In this document: positions 8,749 to 17,455 of the stretch, piece after piece | Layout: each line of letters begins with the position of its first letter | Position numbering within the stretch: the first letter of the stretch is position 1 | Assembly (NCBI RefSeq): GCF_022374895.2 | Contig: NZ_CP092423.2 | Span: 434,001-498,000 of the forward strand | From: Mycobacterium lentiflavum | GTDB taxonomy: Bacteria; Actinomycetota; Actinomycetes; Mycobacteriales; Mycobacteriaceae | DNA length: 64,000 nucleotides | Direction of reading: 5' to 3' | The notes under the pieces: model-generated | Told to the model about the DNA's origin: nothing | What the model saw: only the letters and a program-made list of their open reading frames with translations | The model's database searches: none | Position numbers and translations under genes: made by a program

Positions 8749-10266
8749 ATGCAGATCCGCCCCTACCTCGGTTCCGGCAAACCGGCGATCATCCTGTACC
8801 CATCGGGAACGGTCGTCACCTTCGATGAACTCGAGGCGCGGGCCAACCGGCTGGCACACCGGTTCCGTCAGGCGGGCCTGCGCGAGGGCGACAGCGTCGC
8901 GATCCTGATGGAGAACAATCAGCACATCCATGCGGTCATGTGGGCGGCTCGGCGCAGCGGCCTGTACTACGTGCCGATCAACACCCACCTGACCGCGGCC
9001 GAGGCGGCCTACATCATCGACAACAGCAACGCCAAGGCGATCGTCGGATCGGCGGCGCTGCGCGACACCCTCGCCGGGCTGGCCGAGCATTTGCCGAACG
9101 GTCTGCCCGAGCTGCTGCTGATCGCCGACGGTGAGTTGCCGGGCTGGGAGCGCTACCCGGAATGCGTTGCGAATCAACCGGATACCCCGATCGACGACGA
9201 GATCGAGGGCGACCTGTTGCAATACTCCTCGGGCACCACCGGCCGGCCCAAGGGGATCAAACGCGAATTGCCGCACGTGCCACCGGAAGACGCGCCGGGC
9301 ATGATGTCGGCTCTGGTCGACTTCTGGATGGATAGCGACACGGTGTATCTGAGTCCCGCCCCGCTGTATCACACCGCGCCGTCAGTGTGGTCCATGACGG
9401 TGCAGGCCGCGGGTCTCACCACGGTGGTGATGGAGCGCTTCGATGCCGAGGGGACGCTGGACGCCATCCAGCGGCACCGGATCACCCACGGCCAGTTCGT
9501 GCCGGCCATGTTCGTCCGGATGCTGAAACTGCCTCAGGACGTCCGTGATTCCTACGACCTGTCCAGCCTGAAGCGGGTGATGCATGCCGCGGCGCCGTGC
9601 CCGGTACAGATCAAGAAGCAGATGATCGACTGGTGGGGACCGATCGTCGACGAATATTACGCGTCGTCGGAAGCACACGGGTCGACGCTGATCTTCGCCG
9701 AGGACTGGCTGGCGCATCCGGGTTCGGTGGGCAAACCCATGGGGGGCGCTGTGCACATTCTCGACGAGAACGGCAACGAGCTGCCGCCCGGCGAGGCCGG
9801 CGAGATCTACTTCGAAGGTGGAGCTTCGTTCGAATACCTCAATGACCCAACGAAAACCGCCTCGTCCCGCGACGAGCACGGTTGGACCACCGTCGGCGAC
9901 ATCGGCTACCTCGACGAGGAGGGCTACCTGTACCTGACCGACCGGCGCCACCACATGATCATCTCCGGTGGAGTGAATATTTATCCGCAGGAGGCTGAGA
10001 ACCTTCTGGTCACCCACCCGAAGGTGTTGGACGCCGCGGTGTTCGGGGTGCCCGACGACGAGATGGGTCAGCGAGTGGTGGCGGCCGTGCAGACCGTCGA
10101 TGAGGCCGACGCCAGCGATGAGTTCGGTGACGAGCTGATGACCTGGCTGCGAGACCGACTGGCGCACTTCAAATGCCCGCGCTCGATCGCGTTCGAGAAG
10201 CAGCTGCCCCGCACCGACACCGGCAAGCTCTACAAGAACGCGCTGATCGAGAAGTATTCGGTGTGA
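8749..10266 (+). CDS. fadD4: FadD4, fatty-acyl-CoA/AMP ligase
   Basis: Adenylate-forming enzyme that activates a carboxylic (probably fatty) acid to its CoA thioester via an acyl-AMP. The ANL-family motifs are complete: the phosphate-binding loop LLQYSSGTTGRPKG, an A5-type YYASSEAHG, the A8 hinge region YLTDRRHHMIISGGVNIYP, and the A10 lysine in PRTDTGKLYK. The frame is open back to 8644, but the ATG at 8749 gives MQIRPYLGSGKPAIILYPSG, as in M. tuberculosis FadD4, and has a leaderless promoter exactly upstream. The protein is 505 residues. A crotonase gene follows after 3 bases, so the two are surely one operon. The substrate is unknown. Confidence 0.92.
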   Translation: MQIRPYLGSGKPAIILYPSGTVVTFDELEARANRLAHRFRQAGLREGDSVAILMENNQHIHAVMWAARRSGLYYVPINTHLTAAEAAYIIDNSNAKAIVGSAALRDTLAGLAEHLPNGLPELLLIADGELPGWERYPECVANQPDTPIDDEIEGDLLQYSSGTTGRPKGIKRELPHVPPEDAPGMMSALVDFWMDSDTVYLSPAPLYHTAPSVWSMTVQAAGLTTVVMERFDAEGTLDAIQRHRITHGQFVPAMFVRMLKLPQDVRDSYDLSSLKRVMHAAAPCPVQIKKQMIDWWGPIVDEYYASSEAHGSTLIFAEDWLAHPGSVGKPMGGAVHILDENGNELPPGEAGEIYFEGGASFEYLNDPTKTASSRDEHGWTTVGDIGYLDEEGYLYLTDRRHHMIISGGVNIYPQEAENLLVTHPKVLDAAVFGVPDDEMGQRVVAAVQTVDEADASDEFGDELMTWLRDRLAHFKCPRSIAFEKQLPRTDTGKLYKNALIEKYSV

Positions 10267-10269
10267 CCG

Positions 10270-11238
10270 ATGTTCCGGGTCGTCGACATATCGAGTGCGC
10301 CGGAGTCGGGCCTGTCGTCGCCGCCCGGCGTGGTCGTCGGCGTCGGATCGGCCGCTGAGATCGCACAAGGCGAATCATTGCTGGACGCAGCGACTTTCAC
10401 GCTGACCGAGGACACCTGCGACGACCCGCGGGTGATCACCGTCGATTCTGTCCCCGAGACGCTCGCCGAGCTGCGCAAGCGGTGTGAGCACTGGCCGCAG
10501 GCCAGCAGTGTCTGCGACGACGTGTTGCGCGCGATGACGCCCGATGGCCCGACGCTGGCCGGGGTGTTGACCGAATCGCTGGCCTACTCCACCCTGCAGG
10601 CCGGTCCGGAGTTCGCGCGCTGGATCGCCGAACGCGGCCCGGCCCGGATGCCCGAGATTCCGGACCCGGTGCAGGCCGAGCGCGACGGCGATACCCTGCT
10701 GATCAAGTTCAACCGCCCACTTCGCCACAACGCGTTTTCCACCGACGCCCGCGCGGCACTGCTGGAGGCACTGACCGTCGCGCAACTCGATCCGTCGGTC
10801 GCCGGAATCATGTTGAGCGGCAACGGTCCGTCGTTTTGCAGTGGCGGGGATCTCGCCGAATTCGGCACCTTCGCCGATCCTGCGAGCGCGCACCTGGCCC
10901 GCACCCGTCACAGCCCGGCGCTGGCGCTCGACGCGCTGACCGCCAAGCTCGGCCGGTGCTGCCGCGCCCAGGTGCACGGTCGGGTGCTGGGCAGCGGCCT
11001 GGAGATGGCCGCATTCTGCGGCTGGGTTGAGGCGCAGCAGGATTCGGTCTTCGGGCTACCGGAACTGAGCCTCGGTTTGATCCCGGGCGCCGGCGGAACC
11101 GTGAGCATCACGCGCCGCATCGGCCGCTGGCGAACGGCCTATCTGGTGCTGTCCGGCCGGACAGTCGGCGTCGATACGGCGCTGCGCTGGGGGCTAATTG
11201 ATGCGACTTACGTTGGTGCGCAACCGATTTCTCAGTAG
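10270..11238 (+). CDS. enoyl-CoA hydratase/isomerase-family protein with N-terminal extension
   Basis: A 322-residue member of the crotonase superfamily. The crotonase domain fills the second half, from about residue 140: FNRPLRHNAFSTDARAALL, the oxyanion-hole segment SFCSGGDLAEFG, VLGSGLEMAAFC, and FGLPELSLGLIPGAGGT, in which the PEL Glu is in the position of a catalytic acid. The first 130 residues do not resemble a crotonase and are unassigned. Three bases separate it from fadD4, so a ligase-then-hydratase step on the same acyl chain is likely. The 3' end overlaps the convergent CD225-type gene by seven bases. Whether it acts as hydratase, isomerase or hydrolase cannot be decided from sequence. 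Confidence 0.85.
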   Translation: MFRVVDISSAPESGLSSPPGVVVGVGSAAEIAQGESLLDAATFTLTEDTCDDPRVITVDSVPETLAELRKRCEHWPQASSVCDDVLRAMTPDGPTLAGVLTESLAYSTLQAGPEFARWIAERGPARMPEIPDPVQAERDGDTLLIKFNRPLRHNAFSTDARAALLEALTVAQLDPSVAGIMLSGNGPSFCSGGDLAEFGTFADPASAHLARTRHSPALALDALTAKLGRCCRAQVHGRVLGSGLEMAAFCGWVEAQQDSVFGLPELSLGLIPGAGGTVSITRRIGRWRTAYLVLSGRTVGVDTALRWGLIDATYVGAQPISQ

Positions 11239-11672
11239 CCCCCGAAGGTGGTGCTGGTCGTCGACGGGATGCTGGACACGGCGACCACGGCGATGACGAT
11301 GTAGAGGATCGCGATGATCGCATACGTCACGCCACCCGCGATGGCGCCGATGATCGCCCACTTCTTGGCGTTGCTCGACGCTTCCTGTGCCTCGGCAACC
11401 CGGCCCTGCGCCCAGAGTCCGGAGACCTTGTTGGAGTAGACAAGCGAGATGATGCCGAACGGCAGGCAGCACAGCACCGTGCACAGAATCGCCCAGACGA
11501 GGTAGTTATCCGGTTCCTGCTGGCCCGGCCAGGCGCCGGGCTGCTGGGCCGGCCAACCCGGTTGTTGTGGCTGCTGCCAGCCCGGTTGCTGCGGCTGACC
11601 CTGCCAGTCCGGTTGCTGGGGTTGGCCCTGCCACTCGGGGGAGCCTTCGTACGGCCCTGGGGGATAACTCAT
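11232..11672 (-). CDS. CD225/dispanin-family small membrane protein with Pro/Gln-rich N-terminus
   Basis: A 146-residue protein. The first 50 residues are a repetitive Pro/Gln/Gly/Trp segment with near-repeats of WQGQPQQP, probably cytosolic and disordered. Then comes YLVWAILCTVLCCLPFGIIS, a first membrane segment with paired cysteines, and the loop SLVYSNKVSGLWAQGRVAEA, followed by a second membrane segment (WAIIGAIAGGVTYAIIAILY). This order of a CC-containing helix, a YS.KV..L...G..A.A loop and a second helix is the CD225/dispanin signature, the family that includes animal interferon-induced transmembrane proteins. Bacterial members are known but their roles are not. It is convergent with the crotonase gene, and a start with only a weak GAAAG site upstream was accepted. 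Confidence 0.82.
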   Translation of the reverse strand: MSYPPGPYEGSPEWQGQPQQPDWQGQPQQPGWQQPQQPGWPAQQPGAWPGQQEPDNYLVWAILCTVLCCLPFGIISLVYSNKVSGLWAQGRVAEAQEASSNAKKWAIIGAIAGGVTYAIIAILYIVIAVVAVSSIPSTTSTTFGGY

Positions 11673-11784
11673 GGCAACCGACTTTCTTTCGGTCCAATAG
11701 GTTTACTCCCGCGCCGGTTTGCTGGTGCGCAAGTCAGGCAAATATAGCGCACAACCGGAGGTCAAGCGCCGATTCAGCCTCCGC

Positions 11785-12930
11785 TTAGATGCCGCCTCGG
11801 GCCACCAGCTGGCCGGCGATCACATTGCGCTGGATCTCGTTTGTGCCCTCTCCGACGATCATCAGTGGCGCGTCGCGAAAGTAGCGCTCGACGTCGTACT
11901 CGGTGGAGTAGCCGTAGCCGCCGTGGATGCGTACCGCGTTCAGCGCGATCTCCATCGCGATCTCGGAGGCGAACAGTTTTGCCATCCCGGCTTCCATGTC
12001 GCAACGTTCGCCGCTGTCGTAACGCTGCGCGGCGTAGCGGGTGAGCTGGCGGGCGGCGGTGAGCTTGGTGGCCATGTCGGCGAGGTAGTTGCCGACGGCC
12101 TGATGCTTCCAGATCGGCTGGCCGAAGCTCTCCCGCTGCTGGGCATAGGCCAACGCATCCTCGAGTGCCGCGGTCGCCACGCCCAGGGCGCGGGACGCCA
12201 CTTGGATGCGTCCCGTTTCGAGGCCCTTCATCATTTGCGAAAAGCCCTCGCCCACACGGCCTCCCAGGACGGCAGCCGTGGGAGCGGCGAAGTTATCGAA
12301 GGACAGCTCGCACGACTCGACGCCCTTGTAGCCGAGCTTGGGTAGATCCCTGGAGATCGTCAGACCCGGCCCCGGCTCCACAAGCACGATCGAGATGCCC
12401 TTATGGCGTGGTGTGGCCTGCGGGTCGGTCTTGCACAGCAGCGCGATGAGCCCGGAATGGCGCGCGTTGCTGATCCAGGTTTTGGCGCCGTTGATCAGCA
12501 GGCCGCCGGAGCCGTCGGACAGCGCGGTGGTCGACATGTTCTGCAGGTCGGAGCCGCCGCCGGGTTCGGTCAGCGCCATCGTGGCCCGCACCTGGCCGGT
12601 GGCCATCCGCGGCAGATAGGTCCGCTTCTGCTGCTCGGTGCCGAACAACACCAGCAGCTTGGCGACCACGGTGTGGCCGCCCATCGCGCCGGCCAGGCTC
12701 ATCCAGCCGCGGGCCAGCTCCTGGGTGACTCGCACATACCCCGGCATCGAGACCGGCGAGCCGCCGTATTCCTCGGGGATGGCCAGGCCGTAGATGCCGA
12801 TCCGCTTCATCTGCTCGATCCACGCCTCGGGGTAGGCGTTGGCGTGCTCGACCTCGCGGACCGTCGGTTTGACCTCGCGGTCGATGAACGCCCGCACCGT
12901 GGCGACCAGCATGTCTTCTTCGTCGTCCAA
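11785..12930 (-). CDS. fadE3: FadE3, acyl-CoA dehydrogenase
   Basis: Flavoprotein that introduces the alpha-beta double bond in acyl-CoAs (first step of beta-oxidation). Typical motifs are present: MALTEPGGGSDLQNM and KTWISNARHSGLIALL for FAD and substrate binding, RESFGQPIWKHQAV, and IHGGYGYSTEYDVERYFRDA. The catalytic-base position is GEGTNEIQRNVIA with the Glu kept. The frame is open far upstream to 14004, overlapping another gene, so that start is rejected. A TTG at 12930 has GGAGGG nine bases upstream and gives 381 residues; the ATG at 12912 is the alternative. It is divergent from the double-hotdog gene, with only 57 bases between starts. Confidence 0.93.
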   Translation of the reverse strand: MDDEEDMLVATVRAFIDREVKPTVREVEHANAYPEAWIEQMKRIGIYGLAIPEEYGGSPVSMPGYVRVTQELARGWMSLAGAMGGHTVVAKLLVLFGTEQQKRTYLPRMATGQVRATMALTEPGGGSDLQNMSTTALSDGSGGLLINGAKTWISNARHSGLIALLCKTDPQATPRHKGISIVLVEPGPGLTISRDLPKLGYKGVESCELSFDNFAAPTAAVLGGRVGEGFSQMMKGLETGRIQVASRALGVATAALEDALAYAQQRESFGQPIWKHQAVGNYLADMATKLTAARQLTRYAAQRYDSGERCDMEAGMAKLFASEIAMEIALNAVRIHGGYGYSTEYDVERYFRDAPLMIVGEGTNEIQRNVIAGQLVARGGI

Positions 12931-12987
12931 CTCTGATAACCCTCCTGCATTGACCCCCAATTCGACAGCCTGCCAGCATGAGGCGTT

Positions 12988-13992
12988 GTGACGGGTAACG
13001 GGTATGCGGGAATCCGCGAAGGCGGGCCGTACTTCGACGATCTGTCCAGAGGCCAGGTCTTCGACTGGGCACCGATGGCGACGCTGTCGGCGGGCATGGC
13101 CGCCGCGCATCAGGCGATCCTCGGTGACCGGCTGCGGCTGGCCCTGGACGCCGAGCTGTGTGCCGCGGTGATCGGCGACCCGGGGCCGCTGGCGCACCCG
13201 GGGCTGGTCTGCGACGTCGCCATCGGGCAGAGCACGCTGGTCACCCAGCGGGTCAAAGCCAACCTGTTCTACCGCGGGCTGACATTTCACCGATTCCCGG
13301 TCATCGGCGATTCCCTCTACACCCGTACCGAAGTCGTTGGGCTGCGTGCCAACTCGGCCAAGCCGGGGCGGGCCCCGACGGGCCTTGTTGCGCTGCGGAT
13401 GACCACGATCGACCAGGCCGATCAATTGGTGCTCGATTTCTACCGCTGCGCCATGTTGCCCGCGAGCCCGGACTTCGACCCCGATAACGCGGCCGCCGAC
13501 GATCTCTCGACGATCGGCGCGGATGCGGCACCGCCGGCCGTTGCGCCGGCGGCGCACTGGAACGGCGAGGCCTTCCGAAAGCGAGTGCCCGGACCGCATT
13601 TCGACACCGCACTGGCGGGCGCGGTGCTGCACAGCACCGGCGATGTCGTCAGCAGTGCGCCCGAGCTGGCCCGGCTTACCCTGAATATCGCTGCAGCACA
13701 TCATGATGCACGCTCTAGCGGGCGCCGGTTGGTGTACGGCGGGCACACCATCGGGCTGGCGTTCGCACAGGCAAACAGGCTGTTGCCCAATCTGGGCACG
13801 GTGCTGGGCTGGGAGTCGTGCGATCACACCGGGCCGGTGTACGAGGGCGACACCCTGTACAGCGAACTGCATGTCGAGTCGGCCGACGGGGGCGAGCTGG
13901 GACTGCGATCGCTGGTCTACGCGGTCGGTGACGGGGCCGAACAGCCCGACCGGCCGGTGCTGGACTGGCGACTGCGCGCGCTGCACTTCTAG
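12988..13992 (+). CDS. double-hotdog (MaoC-like) hydratase-family protein, Rv0216-type
   Basis: A 334-residue protein corresponding to M. tuberculosis Rv0216, whose structure is a double hotdog fold related to (R)-specific enoyl-CoA hydratases. The first half carries VIGDPGPLAHPGLVCDVAIG, a weakened form of the GDxNPxH hydratase motif. The second half has an aligned segment, RLVYGGHTIGLAFAQANRLL, and VLGWESCDHTGPVYEGDTLY, as in methylmalyl/mesaconyl-CoA dehydratase relatives. The GTG start leaves a 57-base divergent promoter with fadE3. Only 11 bases separate it from the CoA-transferase gene, and an amidohydrolase overlaps that in turn, so three genes form one operon. The weak catalytic motif leaves activity uncertain. 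Confidence 0.88.
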   Translation: MTGNGYAGIREGGPYFDDLSRGQVFDWAPMATLSAGMAAAHQAILGDRLRLALDAELCAAVIGDPGPLAHPGLVCDVAIGQSTLVTQRVKANLFYRGLTFHRFPVIGDSLYTRTEVVGLRANSAKPGRAPTGLVALRMTTIDQADQLVLDFYRCAMLPASPDFDPDNAAADDLSTIGADAAPPAVAPAAHWNGEAFRKRVPGPHFDTALAGAVLHSTGDVVSSAPELARLTLNIAAAHHDARSSGRRLVYGGHTIGLAFAQANRLLPNLGTVLGWESCDHTGPVYEGDTLYSELHVESADGGELGLRSLVYAVGDGAEQPDRPVLDWRLRALHF

Positions 13993-14003
13993 CCCGGAGC
14001 ACA

Positions 14004-15200
14004 ATGGTCCAGGTGAGCAACGCGGCGTCCCGGTGGGGGAGCAGCGGGCTGGCCTGGCTGACCGGCCTGCCCGGTGGGGCGCCGGACTTCTCCCGCGCCG
14101 AGGTGCTGGCCCGCGCCGAGCAGGTCGCGACGGCGCTCGGCGGCCATCTGGGCATCACCGTCGATGCGGCCATGCTGCTGGCCGGCCGGGCCGGATTGCT
14201 CGGATTGAGCCGCGCCGGCCGTATTTCGGCCGGCGGTGGTACCCGGCTGCTCTCGGCCCGCGACGGCTGGTGCGCGCTCACGCTGTCGCGTCCCGACGAC
14301 ATCGCCGCCGTCCCTGCGCTACTGGAAGTTGACGAGGTGCCCGCCGATCCCTGGCCCATGCTGCAGCGTTGGGCCGCAACGTGTCTCGTCTCCGCGATCA
14401 CCGAGCGGGCGAGTCTGCTCGACGTGCCGGCGGCCGGCCTGGGCGAGGCCGCCGATGCGCCGCGGCGGGTCGAGCGACTGGGCAGCGCGGGTGCCGCCCG
14501 GGGCACCGAGGGCCTGCTGGTGGCCGACCTGTCGTCGATGTGGGCCGGCCCGCTGTGCGGGCAGCTGCTGGCCCACGCCGGAGCCACGGTCGTCAAAGTC
14601 GAAAGCCCACAACGTCCGGACGGCACCCGGGCGGGAAATCGCGAGTTCTTCGACTGGATGAACGGCGAAAAACTGTCCTATTGCCTCGATTTCGAGGGCC
14701 AGGCCGACGAGCTGCGGGAGCTGCTCGGCGTCGCCGACATCGTGATCGAGGGCTCGCGGCCAGCGGCGCTGACGCGGCGCGGTTTGGGCCCGGATCATAT
14801 TGTGCCGCGAGCGGGCCGAATCTGGTTGCGCATCAGCGGGTATGACCAGAACCCCGGCCGGCCCGCATTCGGCGACGACGCTGCGGTGGCCGGCGGCCTG
14901 GTCGGCGTCGCCGCGGATGGCCCAGTGTTCTGCGGGGACGCGATCGCCGATCCGCTCACCGGCCTGCAAGCCGCCGTGGCCGTGGCCGAATCGCTGGCCC
15001 GCGGTGGCGGCGAGTTGATCCAGCTGTCGATGGCGGGGATCGCCGCGGGCTATGCGGCCCTGCCCAGCGCGCCATCGGCGTCGGACTGCCCGGCGCCCCC
15101 GCCGCAGCCGCCGCCGTCGCACCGCCGCGCCGCCGAACTGGGCGCGGACAACGATGGCGTACGCCGGTTGGTCAGCGAAAGACGGTTACGGTCATGCTGA
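14004..15200 (+). CDS. family III CoA-transferase (CaiB/BaiF)-like protein
   Basis: A 398-residue protein. The family III signature LLVADLSSMWAGPLCGQLLA and the adjoining HAGATVVKVESPQRPDGTR normally sit at the very N-terminus, but here they begin near residue 170. The catalytic Asp region appears to be GRPAFGDDAAVAGGLVGVA. The first 165 residues are Ala/Leu-rich and unassigned; they may be a diverged second copy of the domain. The C-terminal domain is shortened and ends in a Pro-rich tail. It follows the double-hotdog gene by 11 bases, and its stop overlaps the amidohydrolase start by seven bases. An acid-to-CoA exchange for the neighbours' substrate is inferred. ATG at 14004 or GTG at 14013 could each be the start. 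Confidence 0.78.
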   Translation: MVQVSNAASRWGSSGLAWLTGLPGGAPDFSRAEVLARAEQVATALGGHLGITVDAAMLLAGRAGLLGLSRAGRISAGGGTRLLSARDGWCALTLSRPDDIAAVPALLEVDEVPADPWPMLQRWAATCLVSAITERASLLDVPAAGLGEAADAPRRVERLGSAGAARGTEGLLVADLSSMWAGPLCGQLLAHAGATVVKVESPQRPDGTRAGNREFFDWMNGEKLSYCLDFEGQADELRELLGVADIVIEGSRPAALTRRGLGPDHIVPRAGRIWLRISGYDQNPGRPAFGDDAAVAGGLVGVAADGPVFCGDAIADPLTGLQAAVAVAESLARGGGELIQLSMAGIAAGYAALPSAPSASDCPAPPPQPPPSHRRAAELGADNDGVRRLVSERRLRSC

Positions 15201-16507
15201 TTCATCGAGCGACACTGCTGGACGGCAGGGTGACCGACCTCCGGATCGGCGCGCAGATCGAGGAGATGGGCGACGACCTCGAATCCAGGAGTGGCGAAAC
15301 CGTGCTCGACGCGCACGGCGCGACCGTGCTGCCCGGCCTGCACGATCACCATGTACATCTGCGCTCGGCCGCCGCGGCGATGGATTCGCTGATGCTCGGA
15401 CCGCCCCGCGTGCGCACCAGAGATCAACTGGTACAACAACTGTCGTTGGCTACACCGAACGCAGACGGATGGATCCGGGCGATCGGCTACCACGAATCCG
15501 TCGCCGGTGAGCTGGATCGCGCCGCGCTCGATGCCATCGTGTCCGGCAGTCCGGTCCGCGTTCAGCACCGCAGCGGCGCCTTGTGGATCCTCAATTCCGC
15601 GGCCCTGCACCTGCTCGGAATGGCCGATCACCCCGACGGGCGGCTGCGCGCCAGCGACCGCTGGTCCGACGCGCTGCAGCGCCACAACAGCGACCTCACC
15701 GAACTCGGCCGGCGCCTCACCGCGGTCGGCGTCACCGCAGTCACCGACGCCACACCGGATCTCGACGCGAGCGACATGGTGTCACTGTTGGTAGCACACC
15801 GACACGCCGAGTTCGGGCCGCGGCTGTCTTTCTTAGCCCCGGGCAAGAAGATCTTGCACGACGACCGTCTAGACCTGGACTCGCTGACCGAATGGATCGC
15901 CGACCACCACGCCGGCGGACAGCCGGTTGCCGTGCACTGCGTGACCGCTGTCCAGTTGGTGGTCGCCATCGCGGCGTTGCGGGCCGCCGGCAGCCATCCG
16001 CTGGACCGCATCGAGCACGCCGCGGTCGTCGACAACGACAGCCTTGCCGACCTCGCGGACCTTTCCCGGTCCGAGGGGCTCACCGTAGTGACCCAACCCA
16101 ACCTCGTCGCCGAACGCGGCGATCAGTACCTCGCCGAGATTCCCGCTGCCGAGCACGCCGCGCTGTGGCGGGTCGCATCGCTGCGAAAAGCCAAGGTGCG
16201 CCTGGCACTATCGACCGACATGCCGTTCGGACGCGGTGACCCGTGGGCGGCGATGCGTGCCGCGGTACACCGCACCACGCCCAGCGGTGCGGTGCTCGGC
16301 GTCAACGAATGTGTCTCGGCGATCGACGCTTTGACGATGTTCCTGGGCTCAGCCGATCAGCCGAGCCGGCCCAGGGTCGTCGACGTCGGACAGCCGGCCG
16401 ACCTATGCGTGTTGGCCGCGCCACCCAAGACGGTACTCGCCGAGCTGAACGCCGAGCTGGTGGCCGCGACGATCATCGGTGGCGCCATCGCCTATCCCGC
16501 GGACTAG
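15194..16507 (+). CDS. amidohydrolase-family (type 3, YtcJ-like) metal-dependent hydrolase
   Basis: A 437-residue amidohydrolase-superfamily enzyme. Metal-site motifs are visible in order: PGLHDHHVHLRS near residue 50, VAVHCVTAVQLV, RIEHAAVVDND, and the Asp in LALSTDMPFG. The N-terminal beta-sandwich start MLIHRATLLDG and C-terminal GQPADLCVLAAP segments are typical of the family. The start overlaps the CoA-transferase stop by seven bases (ATGCTGA), indicating translational coupling. The stop shares CTAG with the convergent lipW stop. It is not part of the M. tuberculosis gene order here. The substrate is unknown; hydrolysis of an amide or cyclic amide that frees an acid for the upstream CoA-transferase would make sense but is inference. 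Confidence 0.86.
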   Translation: MLIHRATLLDGRVTDLRIGAQIEEMGDDLESRSGETVLDAHGATVLPGLHDHHVHLRSAAAAMDSLMLGPPRVRTRDQLVQQLSLATPNADGWIRAIGYHESVAGELDRAALDAIVSGSPVRVQHRSGALWILNSAALHLLGMADHPDGRLRASDRWSDALQRHNSDLTELGRRLTAVGVTAVTDATPDLDASDMVSLLVAHRHAEFGPRLSFLAPGKKILHDDRLDLDSLTEWIADHHAGGQPVAVHCVTAVQLVVAIAALRAAGSHPLDRIEHAAVVDNDSLADLADLSRSEGLTVVTQPNLVAERGDQYLAEIPAAEHAALWRVASLRKAKVRLALSTDMPFGRGDPWAAMRAAVHRTTPSGAVLGVNECVSAIDALTMFLGSADQPSRPRVVDVGQPADLCVLAAPPKTVLAELNAELVAATIIGGAIAYPAD

Positions 16508-17424
16508 CGCGCCGCGGCCAGCGCCCCGCGCAGAACCTCGCACTGGCTGTCGAAGAAGCGCTGCGACACTTGCACTTTCGGTGCCACCAAGTCGAACCCG
16601 TGGAAGGCGCCGGGGATGATCTCCACGTCGCACGGCACTCCGGCGGCCCGCAGGCGCTCGGCGTAGGCGAGGTCTTCGTCGTGGAACAGGTCGTGCGTCC
16701 CGACGCCGATCCAGGCCGGCGCCAGCCCGGCGAGGTCGTCGCGGCGGGCCGGCACGGCGACCCGCGGATCGGCGTCGCCCAGATACGCCGACCAGCCGAA
16801 CTGGTTGCTGCGGGTGTTCCACAGGCGGTAGTCCGGCTTCTCGGCCGTCAGCGAGCTGCGATCGTCGAGCATCGGGTAGGCCAGCAGCTGGAACAGCGGT
16901 GCGACCTCACCGCGGTCCCGGGCCAGCAACGCCAGCGCCGCCGCAAGACCGCCACCTGCACTGGCGCCGCCGATCGCCACCTGCGTCCGCTCCACCGCGG
17001 GCAGCCCGGCCAGCCAGGTCAGTGCCGCATAGCAATCCTCGAGCGGGGTGGGATACGGATGTTCGGGGGCCAGGCGGTATTTCACCGCCGCGACGGTGAT
17101 GCCCAGCCTGGTGCTGAACCCGTGGCAGACCCGGTCGTCTTGTTGCGGGCTGCCCATCACGTATCCGCCGCCGTGTATCCACAGCAGTGCCGGTGCGGGT
17201 GCGGTGACACCGGGTGGCCGGAACAGCCGGATGCCGACTCCAGAGCCGAGGGTGATCACTTCGGCATGGCGCGACGCGCCGGGATTGCGGCGTTCGCGCA
17301 GCTTGGTCAACACCCGGATGGTGGACAGGCTGCGGGGACTGACCATTTGTCGCGGCGCGATGCGCGCGATCCGGCGTAGATCTGGGTGAACGTCGCTGTT
17401 CGGCACCGATCCAGTATCACCCAT
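16504..17424 (-). CDS. lipW: LipW, hormone-sensitive-lipase-family esterase
   Basis: Alpha/beta-hydrolase of the HSL (LipN/LipW) family, 306 residues against 302 in M. tuberculosis. The oxyanion motif WIHGGGYVMG lies near residue 80, the nucleophile Ser in IGGASAGGGLAAAL near 150, the acid in VGTHDLFHDED and the His in IPGAFHGFDLV. No signal peptide is evident, so it is probably cytosolic, cleaving short or medium-chain esters. The open frame continues upstream to 17826 over degenerate sequence; the ATG at 17424 is chosen because it matches the known N-terminus. It ends in a shared CTAG with the amidohydrolase gene. Upstream lies the decayed nitrate-type island. Confidence 0.92.
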   Translation of the reverse strand: MGDTGSVPNSDVHPDLRRIARIAPRQMVSPRSLSTIRVLTKLRERRNPGASRHAEVITLGSGVGIRLFRPPGVTAPAPALLWIHGGGYVMGSPQQDDRVCHGFSTRLGITVAAVKYRLAPEHPYPTPLEDCYAALTWLAGLPAVERTQVAIGGASAGGGLAAALALLARDRGEVAPLFQLLAYPMLDDRSSLTAEKPDYRLWNTRSNQFGWSAYLGDADPRVAVPARRDDLAGLAPAWIGVGTHDLFHDEDLAYAERLRAAGVPCDVEIIPGAFHGFDLVAPKVQVSQRFFDSQCEVLRGALAAAR

Positions 17425-17455
17425 CCAGCCAACGAGCGGCATCGCTCCGCAGCGT

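Noticed and set aside
11785..14004. 739-codon extension of fadE3 across the divergent gene
   Set aside because: The extra N-terminus is antisense to the intact Rv0216-type gene; a TTG with GGAGGG at 12930 is a proper start.
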